Part shown: one piece after another, positions 1 through 11,345 of the stretch
Numbering within the stretch: position 1 is the stretch's first letter
Layout of the letters: each line of letters opens with the position of its first letter
Source of the DNA: Euptelea pleiosperma
Taxonomy: Eukaryota; Streptophyta; Magnoliopsida; Ranunculales; Eupteleaceae
Assembly (NCBI GenBank): GCA_035048495.1
Contig: CM068545.1
Location: 20,742,741 to 20,806,740, forward strand
Direction: 5' to 3'
Length of the DNA stretch: 64,000 nt
Made by a program: the position numbers and the translations under genes
The notes under the pieces: generated by a model
What the model saw: only the letters and a program-made list of their open reading frames with translations
The model's database searches: none
Told to the model about the DNA's origin: nothing

Positions 1-48
1 CAATCACGTTTCCATGACTTGAAATGCTGGAAGGAGAATAACATTGCT

Positions 49-212
49 GGCCCCGGGGGACTTCAAACTCCCCCCACCTAAAATGTCTGACACGCACCAC
101 AATCCTTTAACCCAACCCGCGTTAATTAATTAACCCCTTGGTTAGTGGTTAACAAGGGGTACTTGTCAGACATTTTGGGAGGGGTACTTCAAAGTTTGAA
201 GTCTCCCGGGGC
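49..212. repeat. Foldback MITE (family 3), copy 1
   Basis: Two inverted arms face each other: about 50-105 (GGGGGACTTCAAACTC, then AAAATGTCTGACA) and 166-212 (TGTCAGACATTTT, then GAAGTCTCCCGGGG). A short AT-rich spacer lies between them. Related arms recur at 56838-57135, which supports a dispersed family. No coding capacity is seen. Confidence 0.6.
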
Positions 213-237
213 AGTGAATTTTTTCTCGCCAAGTGAC

Positions 238-700
238 CGACACATGGGGTATATCTACGATGCCGACTCTGGTATCAAAATTTGGAGTAAAACTTCTGTG
301 GACGCTGCACATTCTTTGTGGACACTGACCGTATGGATGTTTGGCTAGTCATTCGGTGGACCTGCATACCAAAAATCAGCTTGCTTAGTGATTTACAACC
401 TTTGGATCTTTGCATCCAAATAACACGCTCAATAATGCTCAAATTCATACGGTTAAAATCAACCTATGAAAATAGCTTCAATCGAATGCTTAGAAATCAC
501 TAATCAGGTTGAGTTTTGGTTTACAGGTCCACCGAGGGACTGGCGGCCAAACATCCATACGGCCAGCGTCCACTAAGAATATAATTAAAAAGTTTACCTT
601 TTGAGTTGGACACGTGTTCACTAAAGCCAACTTTGGTATCCAAGTTTTGATACAGAAGTCGCATCGTAGATTTACCCACATAGGGGAACATTTGTGTGAT
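238..700. repeat. Foldback MITE (family 1), copy A, with long arms
   Basis: The core at 308-578 runs from GACCGTATGGATGTTTGGC to the inverted GCCAAACATCCATACGG. The inverted pairing continues outward: ATCTACGATGC near 255 pairs with GCATCGTAGAT near 661. This makes one long hairpin-forming element of about 460 bp. Family 1 recurs many times in the window. Confidence 0.65.
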
Positions 701-764
701 TGACATTTATACATTCTTACCAGTTGTATTAGTTATGAGTAAATCTTACCAGACCAACAGCAAT

Positions 765-1047
765 ATAAGCCACGTGGCAATTCTTTAGAGGACACTGACC
801 GTATAGATGTTTGGCCATACCCTAGGTGGACATATAAACCCAAAATCTACCCCATCAGTGATTTTTAAGTGCTAATTAGTTGAAGTCATTTTCATGAGTT
901 GATTTTAACCGTAGGAATTTGAGCATTATTTACCATTATTTGGGTACAAAGATCCAAAAGTTTGAAATTACTAATCAGGCTGATTTTTGGTTTGTAAGTC
1001 CACTTAGGGATTGGCCAAACATCCATACGGTCAACGTATATATATAT
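765..1047. repeat. Foldback MITE (family 1), copy B
   Basis: The element opens with GCCACGTGGCA and GACCGTATAGATGTTTGGCC and closes with the inverted GGCCAAACATCCATACGGTC. The middle carries the family motif AATTTGAGCATTATTT. It is diverged from copy A. Confidence 0.65.
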
Positions 1048-1051
1048 CTCG

Positions 1052-1421
1052 GGAGACAACAATTTTTACAACATTTTCTCCAACAATTTTGGAGTACCCA
1101 CATGGAAGATGAATCAATAGCTGATTTTTGGTGACAACGATCTCCTCACCATATAGATCACTCCTACAAAAAATCAGCCCATTCTGAAATTTCTAACCCC
1201 ATCAAGTGTTGTCTTCAAGTTAACGGTAAAAGTAGACGTCCATAATTCTTCAGCTTCTAAATCAGTTTACGAATGTCAGAATGATTTGACCTTTTGCGAG
1301 GATGATCTCCTCGCCATAGAGACCATCCTCACCAAAAATCATCCAATGCCAAAACTTATAATTTATAAATTGGCTCACGCCAATTATTTGTTGTAGAAAA
1401 TGTTGTGAAAATTGTTGTCTC
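1052..1421. repeat. Foldback MITE (family 4)
   Basis: The terminal arms are GAGACAACAATTTTTACAAC at the left and the inverse GTTGTGAAAATTGTTGTCTC at the right. Inner inverted motifs (TGATTTTTGGTGACAACGAT and CACCAAAAATCA) resemble those of families 2 and 5. (TA)n runs flank both sides, so a TA target is likely but the exact TSD cannot be read. Confidence 0.65.
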
Positions 1422-1446
1422 TTGACCCCATATTATATATATATAT

Positions 1447-2515
1447 ATACTAGTGGGTGCCCTGTGCCATCGGTACTCCTCGACAAAGAATTTGCCAAGA
1501 TCAGGTGAATGGCGGAGAACCACCGTCCATTTGGGGGAGGATTAGATCTCGGCCATTCTTTGTTGATGCTTATAAGAGGAGGTATAAGTAGGGAGACAAC
1601 CAATGGCCCATGCCCACGACACTCTCCGATAAAAGCGTTTCTAAAAATTGGGTGCCTTTGGCACTCAAACAGTATAATGGACTGGGGCGTTACCGTTTTT
1701 TCCATTATAACGGCTGTTATAACGATAACGGCTGTTATAACGGATTGTAACGCACAGAGGGAGAAATGGGAAAATAACATAAATAACAAAAAATAACGCT
1801 GTTGAAATTAAAATTTTGAATAAATTGAGGTCAAATGACGTGGATTGAGTGGCTGAAATATAACCGTCCACATTAGATCGATGGATTTGATCTCAACCAC
1901 TCTTTATCTAACCGTCCACATTAGATGGATGGATAAGATAAGAGAATACAACTGAGTTGTCTTGATATATGATTGGGTGGCCCGTGCCCGCGGCACTTTC
2001 CGACAAAGTGTTTGTCAAAGTCGGGTGGGAGTTAATCTCAGCCATCGATATTAAGCATAGTGGATCTCAGCCACTCATTATTGAAGCCATATAAGGTAAG
2101 AGGGGGTATAAGAAAACTACTAAATTTTCGTTAAATTCTATTTTTTTTTTAAATTTTAAAATTTGAATTTCAGCACCACTTTTTTCCGTTAAAATCCATT
2201 AAAATCTATTTTTTTCATTTTTGCCCCTGACCGTTTCAATCTGTTTTAACGGTAACACCCCTCTCGAGGCATAAAAAGTGGGGCTCCTGACCCTGACCCT
2301 GACCCTTGGGCTATATGTAAATCCAACCATTTCATTCCTTATATGTAGGTAAATAGTAGGTGACCCATGCCCGCGGCACTCATCGACAAAGAGTTTGTCA
2401 AAATTGGGTGTGAGTGGCTGAGATCCACCATCCATTTGGTGTGATACGATCTCGACCATCCTTTATGAAGCCGGATAAGAGGGGGAGACAACCGTCCTGT
2501 TTTGTTATATAGATA
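1447..2515 (+). repeat. High-copy composite repeat (family Y)
   Basis: This block repeats units such as GTGGCCCGTGCCCGCGGCAC, ACAAAGTGTTTGTCAAA and GGATAAGAGGGGGAGACAAC. It contains an AACGG-rich core (about 1655-1815) related to the hAT-like MITEs described below. Inverted copies occur at 8705-9536 and 13400-14157, and shorter ones at 6490-6773 and 49870-50270. No transposase or terminal structure was recognised, so the superfamily is open. Short open frames here show no protein-like composition. Confidence 0.5.
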
Positions 2516-3687
2516 TATAAAATGACTCATAGAATTCTTCCTAATAGAATGACTAACGAACGTGGGGCCCACGTGCAGATTAGATAAGAGCTGATTTTTG
2601 GTGATGATATTCTTCTCAAGATGGATATCCACCACACAAAAAATCAGCCCATTTTGCAGCCTTGTTAAAAGTGGATTGCAAATTAAAAAAATTTGGACCA
2701 TTCATTTTCACCATTAAATTTAGGTCCATCTATGATTAGAAGTTTTAAAAATTACTGATTTTTGGTGAGGATGATCTCACCAAAAATTAGCTGTTAAATC
2801 ATATGTGGGCCCCACGTCCATTAGTAATCTATTAGTAAGAATTCGATGAGTCATTCTATCTCAGCTGATATCTTTATATATATATATATATAGGGCTGGG
2901 ATAGGTTGACTCATGCTATTCTTACTAATATAATTACTAATGAATGTGGGGCCCACATGCCGATGAGTTAAGGGCTAGTTTTTGGTGATGATATTCTTCT
3001 CAACATGGATATCAACCTTACAAAAAATCAGCCCATTTCAACGTTTGTAGAATTATGAAAAGTGGATTGCAATTTGAATTTTTGAACCGTCCAATTTCAC
3101 TGTTAAATTTAAGTACAAATTTGAGAGGGTTAATTTTTTTAAAAATTACTGATTTTTTATGAAGATGATCTCCATGGCGAGGAGATCATTGTCGCAAAAA
3201 ATCAGCCCTTAACTCATCTGCATGTGGGACCCATGTTCATTAGTAATCCAGTAGTAAGAATAGAATGAGTCAATGTACGTATCCCAGCCTTATATATATA
3301 TATAGGGTTGGGATAGAATGGCTCATGCTACTCTTACTAATAGAATGACTAATGGACGTGGGGCTCACATGCAGATAAGTTAACGACTAATTTTTGGCGA
3401 TGATATTCTTTTCAACATGGATATCAACCTCACCAAAAATCAGCCCATTCCAACATTTTCAACCTTTTGAAAAGTGGATTGCAAATTGAAAAATTTTGGA
3501 CCATCCATTTTTCACCATTCAATTTAGGTCCATATTTGATAGGGTTAGAAGTTTTAAAAATTACAAATTTTTGATGAGGACGATCTCCTCATCCTCACAA
3601 AAAATCAGCTCTTAACTCATCTGCATCTAGGCCCTACGTCCTTTAGTAATCTATTAGTAAGAATAGTATGAGCCATTCTATCCCAGC

Positions 3688-3690
<3 letters not shown>
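2516..3690. repeat. Three adjacent family 2 foldback MITEs
   Basis: Copies lie at 2516-2872, 2891-3291 and 3304-3690, separated by short (TA)n runs. A typical copy opens with GGGATAGAATGGCTCATGCT and closes with the inverted AGCCATTCTATCCC. Each has inner inverted motifs around CACCAAAAATCAGCCCATT. They seem to insert into TA repeats, so the TSD is hidden. Further copies lie at 6774-7705, and a fragment at about 42183-42300. Confidence 0.7.

Positions 3691-3734
<44 letters not shown>
3691..3734. repeat. (TA)n microsatellite
   Basis: This is an uninterrupted TA run of about 44 bp directly after the third family 2 MITE. Confidence 0.9.
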
Positions 3735-3737
<3 letters not shown>

Positions 3738-3855
3738 GTTGGGTTGGCTTGTGTTTAACATTTTAAACTTGAGCTTTCATTGAGGGGTTTGAATCTTGGG
3801 TTGGCTCAGTTGCCCTCAAACCCAACTCAACCCAACCCACCCGAGTTGCACTCAG

Positions 3856-4079
3856 GGCCGTCTCGATACAAGTTGAGGCATAAGGCGAAAACTCTATATA
3901 AGGCCTTTTTTAAGTTATATTAATATATATAGTATTAATTAAAAAATTAACTATTTATAAATAGAAAATCTTTATATAATAACTACTCTTATTATAAAAA
4001 ATTACGGAAAAAATTAAAATACAGATGACTCCTATTGCAGTCTATGCAGAAGACTCTCATGGCCCTCCTTGCACTCCCA
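3856..4079. repeat. Dispersed repeat end (GGCCGTCTCGAT family)
   Basis: It begins GGCCGTCTCGATACAAGTTG and continues through a conserved AAGGCGAAAACTCTATATAA stretch. A second copy at 7708-7915 continues without the Helitron, and a third lies at 15417-15660. An hAT-type origin is possible but unproven. Confidence 0.5.
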
Positions 4080-5638
4080 TCTATATATCTATACTATAGC
4101 AGAGAAGTGGGCAGCATCCTTCTCTCTCCTCCACATCAAGTTGACGTGGCACTCTCCTCATGCAGAGTGCCATGTCATCGACACCGAATTTTCTATCATC
4201 TATTCTTCTTTCCTGCATTAATACAATTAATGACTATATCAAAATTTAAGTGGTAACATTAATTGTATATTATTCCAAAACCGTTACATACTATCCAAAA
4301 TGTCTATCTCCTCTCTTAAAACGTTTATTTGATTTCTTAAAATGTCTTTCATTCTTAAAATGTCTCTTTGTTTTCTTAAAACCTCATAAAACTTTTCTTA
4401 AAACTTCTCTACGCTTTCCTAAAATGTCTATTTGGTTTCTTATAACGTCTTTCATTCATAAAATGTTTCTTTGTTTTCTTAAAACTTCATAAAACTTTTC
4501 TTAAAACGTCTCTACGCTTTCCTAAAACATCGATCTATGCTTTTTTACTTAAAACTTCCTAAAATGTCTCTGCTTTCCTTATAAAATCTCTCCATCCATT
4601 GTCCAATGGCTAAAACGTCTCCTAGCAAAAGACATAAGAGCAAAAAATTTCTCTACATTGATGCAGGCTAATCAACTTATTGACTATGTATTTTTTTTTG
4701 TCTCATTGTATATTTTTTCTCTTTTTTAGATTATTTTTTCATTATTTTTTTCTTTTTCTTTTTAATTAGACAAAAATTGTACATGGACGGGAAAAACATC
4801 AGTGATCTTTTACACAACTCTCCACAAAAATTACAAGCATGTTTCCTCCACTTTTCCTTTGAATTTCTATTTTATTTTTATTTTTTTATCTATATTCTAT
4901 ATGTATACAACAAATTGAAGATAGCCTGATGAATAAATGCAAATCTATTATTCTTAACAACAATTGCCGAGTTCTTTAGCACATTCTTGGACTGATAGAG
5001 CTTTGTAGGCAACAAATGAAGATAGAATAACGTGATCGGCTGATCCTTTGTAGCATGATCACTTATCAAAATTTCAGAAGTGCGGGTGAATATATTTTTT
5101 GAAGACTCGAAGCTTTGAGAAGTTGCACATCAAGCTAAAGAAAAAGAAATTGAGACAATTTTTGCTCTCGGCTACGAAGAACACTCTTAAGAATGAATGG
5201 ACGTATGAATGTGGATAAAAAAATAGTCTTTTTTTTTTAAGATCAATTTGATGTATATGGCCGTATTAGTTAAGAATTATAATGTAAAATTGTAAACTAA
5301 TAAGGATGTCTTGCTTATTGTAGTTTTTTTTTTATCTTAAAGATCTTAATTATGAAGTTGCTAATAACACATTTTAGTCTTACGTAATTATATTACAGTT
5401 TTAAAGGACGTGGTAACATAATTATTCTAGATATTTTTTGGAGATTTTTTTACTAAATATATTTAAAGCATAGTGTTAAATTTGTAGGTATTTTTTATAT
5501 CAAGGGGTCCAATTATATTTTCCTTTTAATTTTTATTTAGTCATAATGAAAGTTTTTGATTTTTATGAATTTCTTTGTTTATAAAGAAATTCCTTTTAAT
5601 TTCTTACCCCGTGCTTTAGCACGGGCTAATAACACTAG
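4080..5638 (+). mobile_element. Non-autonomous Helitron with intact ends
   Basis: The 5' end is TCTATATATCTATAC. The 3' end has the hairpin CCCGTGCTTTAGCACGGG (stem CCCGTGC, loop TTTA) followed by CTAATAACACTAG, giving the canonical CTAG terminus. The element sits between A (4079) and T (5639) as Helitrons do. The related block at 7910-7930 reads CCCATTCTTCTAATG with no insert, which fixes both borders. The interior has no Rep/helicase gene. It has a tandem-repeat stretch (4290-4590), AT-rich sequence and a short open frame of about 21 codons at 4607-4672 of unknown meaning. Confidence 0.9.
4290..4590 (+). repeat. Tandem array inside the Helitron
   Basis: Variants of CTTAAAACGTCTCTACG, CTAAAATGTCTATTTG and CTTAAAACTTCATAAAAC alternate here. 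The larger unit is about 130 bp and occurs at least twice, each with subrepeats of about 20 bp. Confidence 0.6.
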
Positions 5639-5645
5639 TTCTTAT

Positions 5646-5837
5646 AATGTCCTACCATCCATTTAGGAGGTGGCCCACCCATTAATTGGATTGTTGAAAG
5701 TTGAAATCTAATGTCCTACCATCCATTTAGGTGGTGGCCCACCCATTAATTGGATTGTTGAAAGTTGAAATCTAATGTCCCACCATCCATTTAGGAGGTG
5801 GCCCACCCATTAATTGGATTGTTGAAAGTTGAAATGA
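5646..5837 (+). repeat. Tandem repeat, three 64-bp units
   Basis: Units begin AATGTCC at 5646, 5710 and 5774, an exact 64-bp period. Each contains GGTGGCCCACCCATTAATTG. Single units occur at about 7921-7978 and 61148-61208, so this amplification is local. Confidence 0.85.
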
Positions 5838-6489
5838 ATGTAAGTACAAGTTAGGTTTGATAGAGGAGGGTCGCCATTGTTGACACAAAATGCGACTTAT
5901 CAAAATTTGTGGGCCTCACATTTGCAATCAAAATGCGACTTATCAAAATTTTCCCAATGGAATGGTCACCAAAAAACCATTCCTACTCTAAGGAGATGCC
6001 TCAACCCCCTTTCATGTTGGGACACGCAAAGAGAAGGCCAATGGTAACCAGGGGAATTAGTAGTAGGTCAATGGTAACCGAGAGAATTAGTTTTCGTTCA
6101 ACCAAACACAAGTTTTTTGGTCAAGTTGCGCACATCGGAGCCAATGTGCACACATTTGTTAAAAACAAACACAGCTTAAATTGAAGGAGGCATATGCATT
6201 ATGCATGATTAACGATAGACATAGGTGTCAAAAACCGAAATAAGAACGTGAAGGAGTAAATATGTGGGTCCCACGTTTGCAATGGAAATGCGACTTATCA
6301 ATTTTTTTCCCAATGGAATGCTCACCGAAAATCCTTTCCTCATCTGATGAGGAGATGCCGCAATGGCTCAATCCCCATTCATGCTGGGACACGTGAAGAG
6401 AAGGTCAATTGTAACCGGGAGAATTAGTAGAAGGTCAATGGTAACCGGGGAGAATTAGTTTTCGTTCAACCTATTTTTTTTTGGGAAAT
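5838..6489. repeat. Local duplication of a noncoding block
   Basis: About 5881-6115 and 6262-6480 are related direct copies sharing AAAATGCGACTTATCAA, GAATTAGTAG and GAATTAGTTTTCGTTCAACC. A 91-codon open frame over the first copy is not protein-like and is not called. Nothing else is recognised. Confidence 0.5.
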
Positions 6490-7979
6490 TTTGACAAAAA
6501 AATTAGTTTTAACGGTAACACCCCTCTCGAGGCATAAAAAGTGGGGCTCCTGAGCATGACCCTTGGGCTATATGTAAATCCAACCATTTCATTCCTATAT
6601 GTAGGTAAATGTAGGTGACCCGTGCCCGTGGCACTCATCGACAAAGCGTTTGTAAAAATTGGATGTGAGTGGCTGAGATCCACCACCCATTTGGTGTGAT
6701 AAGATCTCGACCATCCTTTATGAAGCCGGATAAGAGGGGGAGACAACCGTCCTGTTTTGTTATATAGATATATAAAATGACTCATAGAATTCTTCCTAAT
6801 AGAATGACTAACGGACGTGGGCCCACGTGCCGATGAGTTAAGGGCTAGTTTTTGGTGATAATATTCTTCTCAACATGGATATCAACCTTACAAAATATCA
6901 GCCCATTCCAACATTTGCAGCCTTGTGAAAAGTGGATTGCAAATTAAAAAAATTTGGACCATTCATTTTCACCATTAAATTTAGGTCCATCTATGATTAG
7001 AAGTTTTAAAAATTACTGATTTTTGGTGAGGATGATCTCACCAAAAATCAGGAGTTAAATCATATGTGGGCCCCACATTCATTAGTAATTATATTAGTAA
7101 GAATAGCATGAGTCAACCTTTCATTAGTAATTATATTTGTACTTAAATTTAACTGTCATGAAATTGGACGGTTCAAAATTTTTCAACTTACAATCCACTT
7201 TTCATAATTCTACAAATGTTGAAATGGGCCGATTTTTTGTAAGGTTGATATCCATGTTGAGAAGAACATCATCACCAAAAACTAGCCCTTAACTCATCTG
7301 CATGTGGGACCCATGTTCATTAGTAATCCAGTAGTAAGAATAGAATGAGTCAACATACGTATCCCAGCCTTATATATATATATAGGGTTGGGATAGAATG
7401 GCTCATGCTACTCTTACTAATAGAATGACTAATGGACATGGGGCTCACATGCAGATAAGTTAACGACTAATTTTTGGTGATTATATTCTTCACAACATGG
7501 ATATCAACCTCACCAAAAATCAGCCCATTCCAACATTTTCAGCCTTTTGAAAAGTGGATTGCAAATTGAAAAATTTTGGACCATCCATTTTTCACCGTTC
7601 AATGTAGGTCCATATTTGATAGGGTTAGAAGTTTTAAAAATTACTAATTTTTGATGAGGATGATCTCCTCATCCTCACAAAAAATCAGCTCTTAACTCAT
7701 CTGCACAAGGCATAAGGCGAAAACTCTATATAAGGCCTTTTTTAAGTTATATTAATATATATATATAGTATTAATTAAAAAATTAACTATTTATAAATAG
7801 AAAATCTTTATATAATAACTACTCTTATTATAAAAAACTACGAAAAAAATTAAAATACAGAGGACTCCTATTGCAGTCTATGCAGAAGACTCTCATGGCC
7901 CTACTTGCACTCCCATTCTTCTAATGTCCTACCATCCATTTAGGAGGTGGCCCACCCATTAATTGGATTGTTGAAAGTA
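6490..7979. repeat. Second copy of the 2.2-4.1 kb repeat block
   Basis: The order matches 2220-4079: AACGG end, GAGGCATAAAAAGTGGGGCT, family Y unit, family 2 MITEs (6774-7112, an inverted half at 7111-7371, and 7383-7705), then the AAGGCGAAAACTC repeat (7708-7915) and one 64-bp unit (7921-7978). One MITE is truncated at about 7705. The block lacks the Helitron and so keeps its empty site. Confidence 0.7.
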
Positions 7980-7992
7980 GAAGGTCAATGGT

Positions 7993-8028
7993 CCCCCCCC
8001 CCCCCCCCCCTACACACACACACACACA
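7993..8028. repeat. Poly(C) run plus (CA)n
   Basis: There are 18 consecutive C (7993-8010) followed by ACACAC repeats. The position corresponds to the C-rich terminus (ACATACCCCC) of the MULE family, so it looks like expansion of a C tract in the transposon end. Length may be unreliable in the assembly. Confidence 0.8.
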
Positions 8029-8124
8029 ATTTGAAAAAGCTGACACACACCCCTATGACTCGGTGCACTGTCATTTGACCAGTGTTGACTCTAGTTGACT
8101 ACCTAATTTTGTATTAGAGGATGA

Positions 8125-8697
8125 AAGTGCCCTTGTCTTCAACCTTGGAACAAGGGTTTGGGTTTAGGCCAAAATCCATACCCCAAATCAAACATGAAAA
8201 GAGGAGATTAAAAATAAAAATTAAAACCAATGTTGGTAAACTTGAGATTTTTATTTTTGGGTTTTTGATGAATTAAACAATTATTGAGAAGAAAAAACTC
8301 CAAAAAAATAAATAAAACTCATGAAAGAATGAGATTTCTTTTTACGGATTTTATTGTAGAATGAAATTTTAAAATTGAGAGAACCCTTCTTTCCAAAAAT
8401 CCATATCTCAAAAGTTTAAAATATAAATTGCTTTGTCTTGTTTTTCATTTTCCGTTAATGAAAATTTAAAACTATAATTGTATATATGCTTTGTGTTTTT
8501 TTTTTTTACTTTGGGTTTTAAATTATTGCCAGAGTGGCGGCCAGCCGGCCATGAGACTCTAGTGGGTTGGTCGCCAGTGATGGGCGGCCAACCCATTAGA
8601 ATCTCTTGGCCGGTTGTGCACCACAGCCGTTTGATTTGGGGTTTGGGTTTTGGCCCAAACCCTTGTTCCAAGGTTGAAGACAAGGCCATTTTTGCCA
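8125..8697. repeat. Long inverted repeat within the MULE-like block
   Basis: Left arm 8125-8192 (CTTGTCTTCAACCTTGGAAC and CCCCAAATCAAAC) pairs with right arm 8629-8697 (GTTTGATTTGGGG and TTCCAAGGTTGAAGACAAG). Inside the right arm is CAGCCGGCCATGAGACTC, shared with the MULE at 17.7 kb. Confidence 0.65.
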
Positions 8698-8704
8698 TCT
8701 ATAT

Positions 8705-9536
8705 AACAAAACAGGGAAGTTGTCTCCCCACTTATACCCCCTCTTATCTATTTTGACAAAAGACGGCTAAGATCTTTTCCCCCAAATGACGGTGGATCTC
8801 AGCCACTCACACCTGATTTTGGCAAATGCTTTGACGGAGTGTCGAGGGCACGGGCCACCCACAATAAATATAACAAGTGATGACTGTGATTTTCTTATAC
8901 CCCCTCTTATCTTATATGGCTTCAATAATGAGTGGCTGAGATCCACTATGCTTCATATCGATGGCTGAGATTAACTCTCACACGATTTTGACAAACACTT
9001 TGTCGAAAAGTGCCGCGGGCAGGGGCCACCCACGCATATAACAAGACAACTCAGTTGTATTCTCTTATCTTATCCATCCATCTAATGTGGACGGTTAGAT
9101 AAAGATTGGTTGAGATCAAATCCATCGATCTAATGTGGACGGTTAGATTTCTGCTACTCAATCCGCCTCATTTGACCTCAATTTATTCAAAATTTGAATT
9201 TCAACACCGTTATTTTTTGTTATTTCTATTATTTTCTCATTTCCCCCTCTATGCATTACAATCCGTTATAACAGCCGTTATAATGGAAAAAATGGTAACG
9301 CCTCAGTCCGTTATACCATTTGAGTGCTGAAGGCACCCAATTTTTGCAAACGCTTTTGTTGGAGATTGAGTGCCGTAGGCATGGGCCATGTACTATTTAC
9401 CTACATATAAGGAATGAAATGGGTTGGATTTACATATAGCCCAAGGGTCAGGCTCAGGAGCCCCACTTTTTATGCCTTGAGAGGGGTGTTACCGTTAAAA
9501 CGGATTGAAATGGCCAGGGGCAAGAATAGTAAAAAA
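8705..9536 (-). repeat. Family Y repeat, inverted, left part
   Basis: This is an inverted relative of 1447-2480. It carries GTGCCGCGGGCA, the AACGG core (9165-9325) and the AGCCCCACTTTTTATGCC end. Its continuation is at 13400 on the far side of the copia element, so the copia insertion split it. Confidence 0.6.
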
Positions 9537-9708
9537 TGTTGTGAATCTGAATCTGATAATATTTCTATTGATCAACACACATATATATAGCCCTTGATCA
9601 GGACGTTACAAAGTAAATGCCGAACCGTTACAAAGTAAATGTCGATAGTGTAACTGACGCCACATAAGCGGCGGTCAGCCATCGGTTACAACCGTTACGT
9701 TTACAACA
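9537..9708 (-). repeat. Copia 3' LTR (left copy)
   Basis: TG...CA ends, 172 bp. It matches the other LTR base for base by eye. The purine tract on the minus strand abuts at 9709-9719. Confidence 0.9.
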
Positions 9709-9959
9709 CTCCCCCTTGGATGCTTGCCGCTTTATGAAAACTGCCTCATTAAAACCTTGTCAGAAAAACCCTGTGGGATAAAACCTGATCGAAGGAAAAA
9801 GAGTACAGTGTATCGGCGAATCAGGGTGGTGGTAATGGACGCGCTTGATACTGCCTCATTAAAACCTTACCTAGAAAAAACCCTGTGGGAAAAAATCTAG
9901 GTGAAGGAAAAAGAGTACAATGCGCAAAGGTCCTTCTAGGATATGATCATTTTCTTTCA

Positions 9960-11345
9960 TTGATGCTCCCCCTGATTTGAGCATGTCAACTGAAAAAGTC
10001 TTGGAGCTGATGCATAGCGATGTCGAAAACCAAATTTCTTGAATGTTGACATTGGTAGCGTCTTGATGAATAGATCTGCAAGATTATTATTGGAATGTAT
10101 CTATTGGATGTCAATGTTACAGCTATACTAGAACGTGTGAGTGTAAAAGAATTTTGGTGAAATATACTTGGTTATTTCACTCTTGATATATCTACTTTTC
10201 ATCTGCATGATACAAACATTATTCATATTGAAGTGCTTCAGGACTTTTCAGTGTATGGATTGATGAACAGGGATCCCACTAGGGAGATGTTCGATTTGTA
10301 AGCCAAAATATAAATTATATTTTTCTAAGATCCTTATTCAGGTATACAGAGATTTTTGTGAGCTCTTCAAGAGTTCATACAATACAACGATGATAGCAAA
10401 TCTAGTTTCTGATTTCTTAATCAAAATGCATAGGTATATCGGAATGTTTAATTTATAAAAGGATCATAGTAGTTTGATTGCATACAAGCTATTTACTGTA
10501 GGCAATATATAAGTCATTTTACAATTTCAGGTGTTAGGACTACAGGCCCTTTTTACAGCTTCGGATGTTAAAACTACATGTCCCTTTTTACAACTTTGGG
10601 TGTTAAGACTACATGTCCTTTTTATAACTTTAAGTGTTAGGACTACTGGTCCTTTTTACAACTTCGGGTGTTAAAACTACATGTCCCTTTTTACAACTTT
10701 GGGTGTTAGGACTACATGTCATTTTATAACTTTAAGTGTTAGGACTACTGGTCCTTTTTACAACTTCGGGTGTTAGGACTACAAGTCCTTTTACAGCTTC
10801 GGGTTTACTAGCGAATCTCACTCTATTTAGATTACTTTTGTTCATTTTGGCCAATTATTTTTATGTCAACATTCTTTGACAATGCGTGGATCAAGACCCT
10901 CATCATTCTTTATGATGGTAAAAGCCACTGAAAAATATATTATCGGTAATAATTTTCTCACGATCCTACTTTGCTCTCGTACAGACATAATTTATTGAGA
11001 TATCTTCATTTACAGGTACCTGTACCTCTTCGGGGGTTGTCTGTTCGGAGATGGTGGATCGATCTGTTAGCTTTTTTTCTATTTATAAATGTGTTCTCTT
11101 CAAGAGTGTTGACTTCTGTAGAAGTTATATTTCTCCTATTCTGTAGGTTTTATCCTTTCTTGTAGGTGTGGCCTCTTCAGGAGCGCTGACTTCTGCTGGG
11201 GTTATATTTCTTCTATTCTATAGGTGTGGCCTCTTCAAGAGCTCCGACTTCTGCTGGAGTTATATGTATTCGTTCATGTGTCCTCAACGTCCTGAGAATC
11301 GCATATTTTGCACCAAAGGGTCGACCACGCTTCAAGCGTACCGTT
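9960..11345 (-). pseudogene. Copia pol remnants with a repeated RT segment
   Basis: Minus-strand translation gives, in order: LKRGRPFGAK (11345-11290, the integrase/RT linker usually written KRGRPxGSK); repeats of ITPAEV and PEEAT (about 11280-11060); EEVQVPVNEDISINYV (about 11030-10960) and a WPK motif near 10840; the tandem array (10804-10521); ESRFAIIVV-like and FGLQIEHL-like fragments (10440-10290); and ITKYISPKFFYTH with NNLADLFIKTLP (10190-10020), the RNase H tail. Stops and shifts break every segment. The YVDD catalytic region is absent. The order is that of copia pol, so identity is firm, but it cannot be functional. Confidence 0.85.
10521..10804. repeat. About eight 36-bp tandem units from an RT motif
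   Basis: Units read like GGTGTTAGGACTACAGGTCC then TTTTTACAACTTC. On the minus strand a unit encodes GPVVLTPEVV, matching the conserved GPVV-TPEGVKPVG start of copia reverse transcriptase. Unit lengths of about 33-36 bp do not keep one frame throughout. Confidence 0.8.

Noticed and set aside
4290..4590. Tandem array in the Helitron as a CRISPR-like array
   Set aside because: Units are degenerate and have no unique spacers; this is a plant Helitron interior.
5909..6184. 91-codon plus-strand frame
   Set aside because: Lies in a locally duplicated noncoding block; the second copy does not preserve the frame.
7993..8028. Poly(C)/(CA)n run as a functional site
   Set aside because: Better explained as expansion of the C tract of a MULE terminus; length may be an assembly error.
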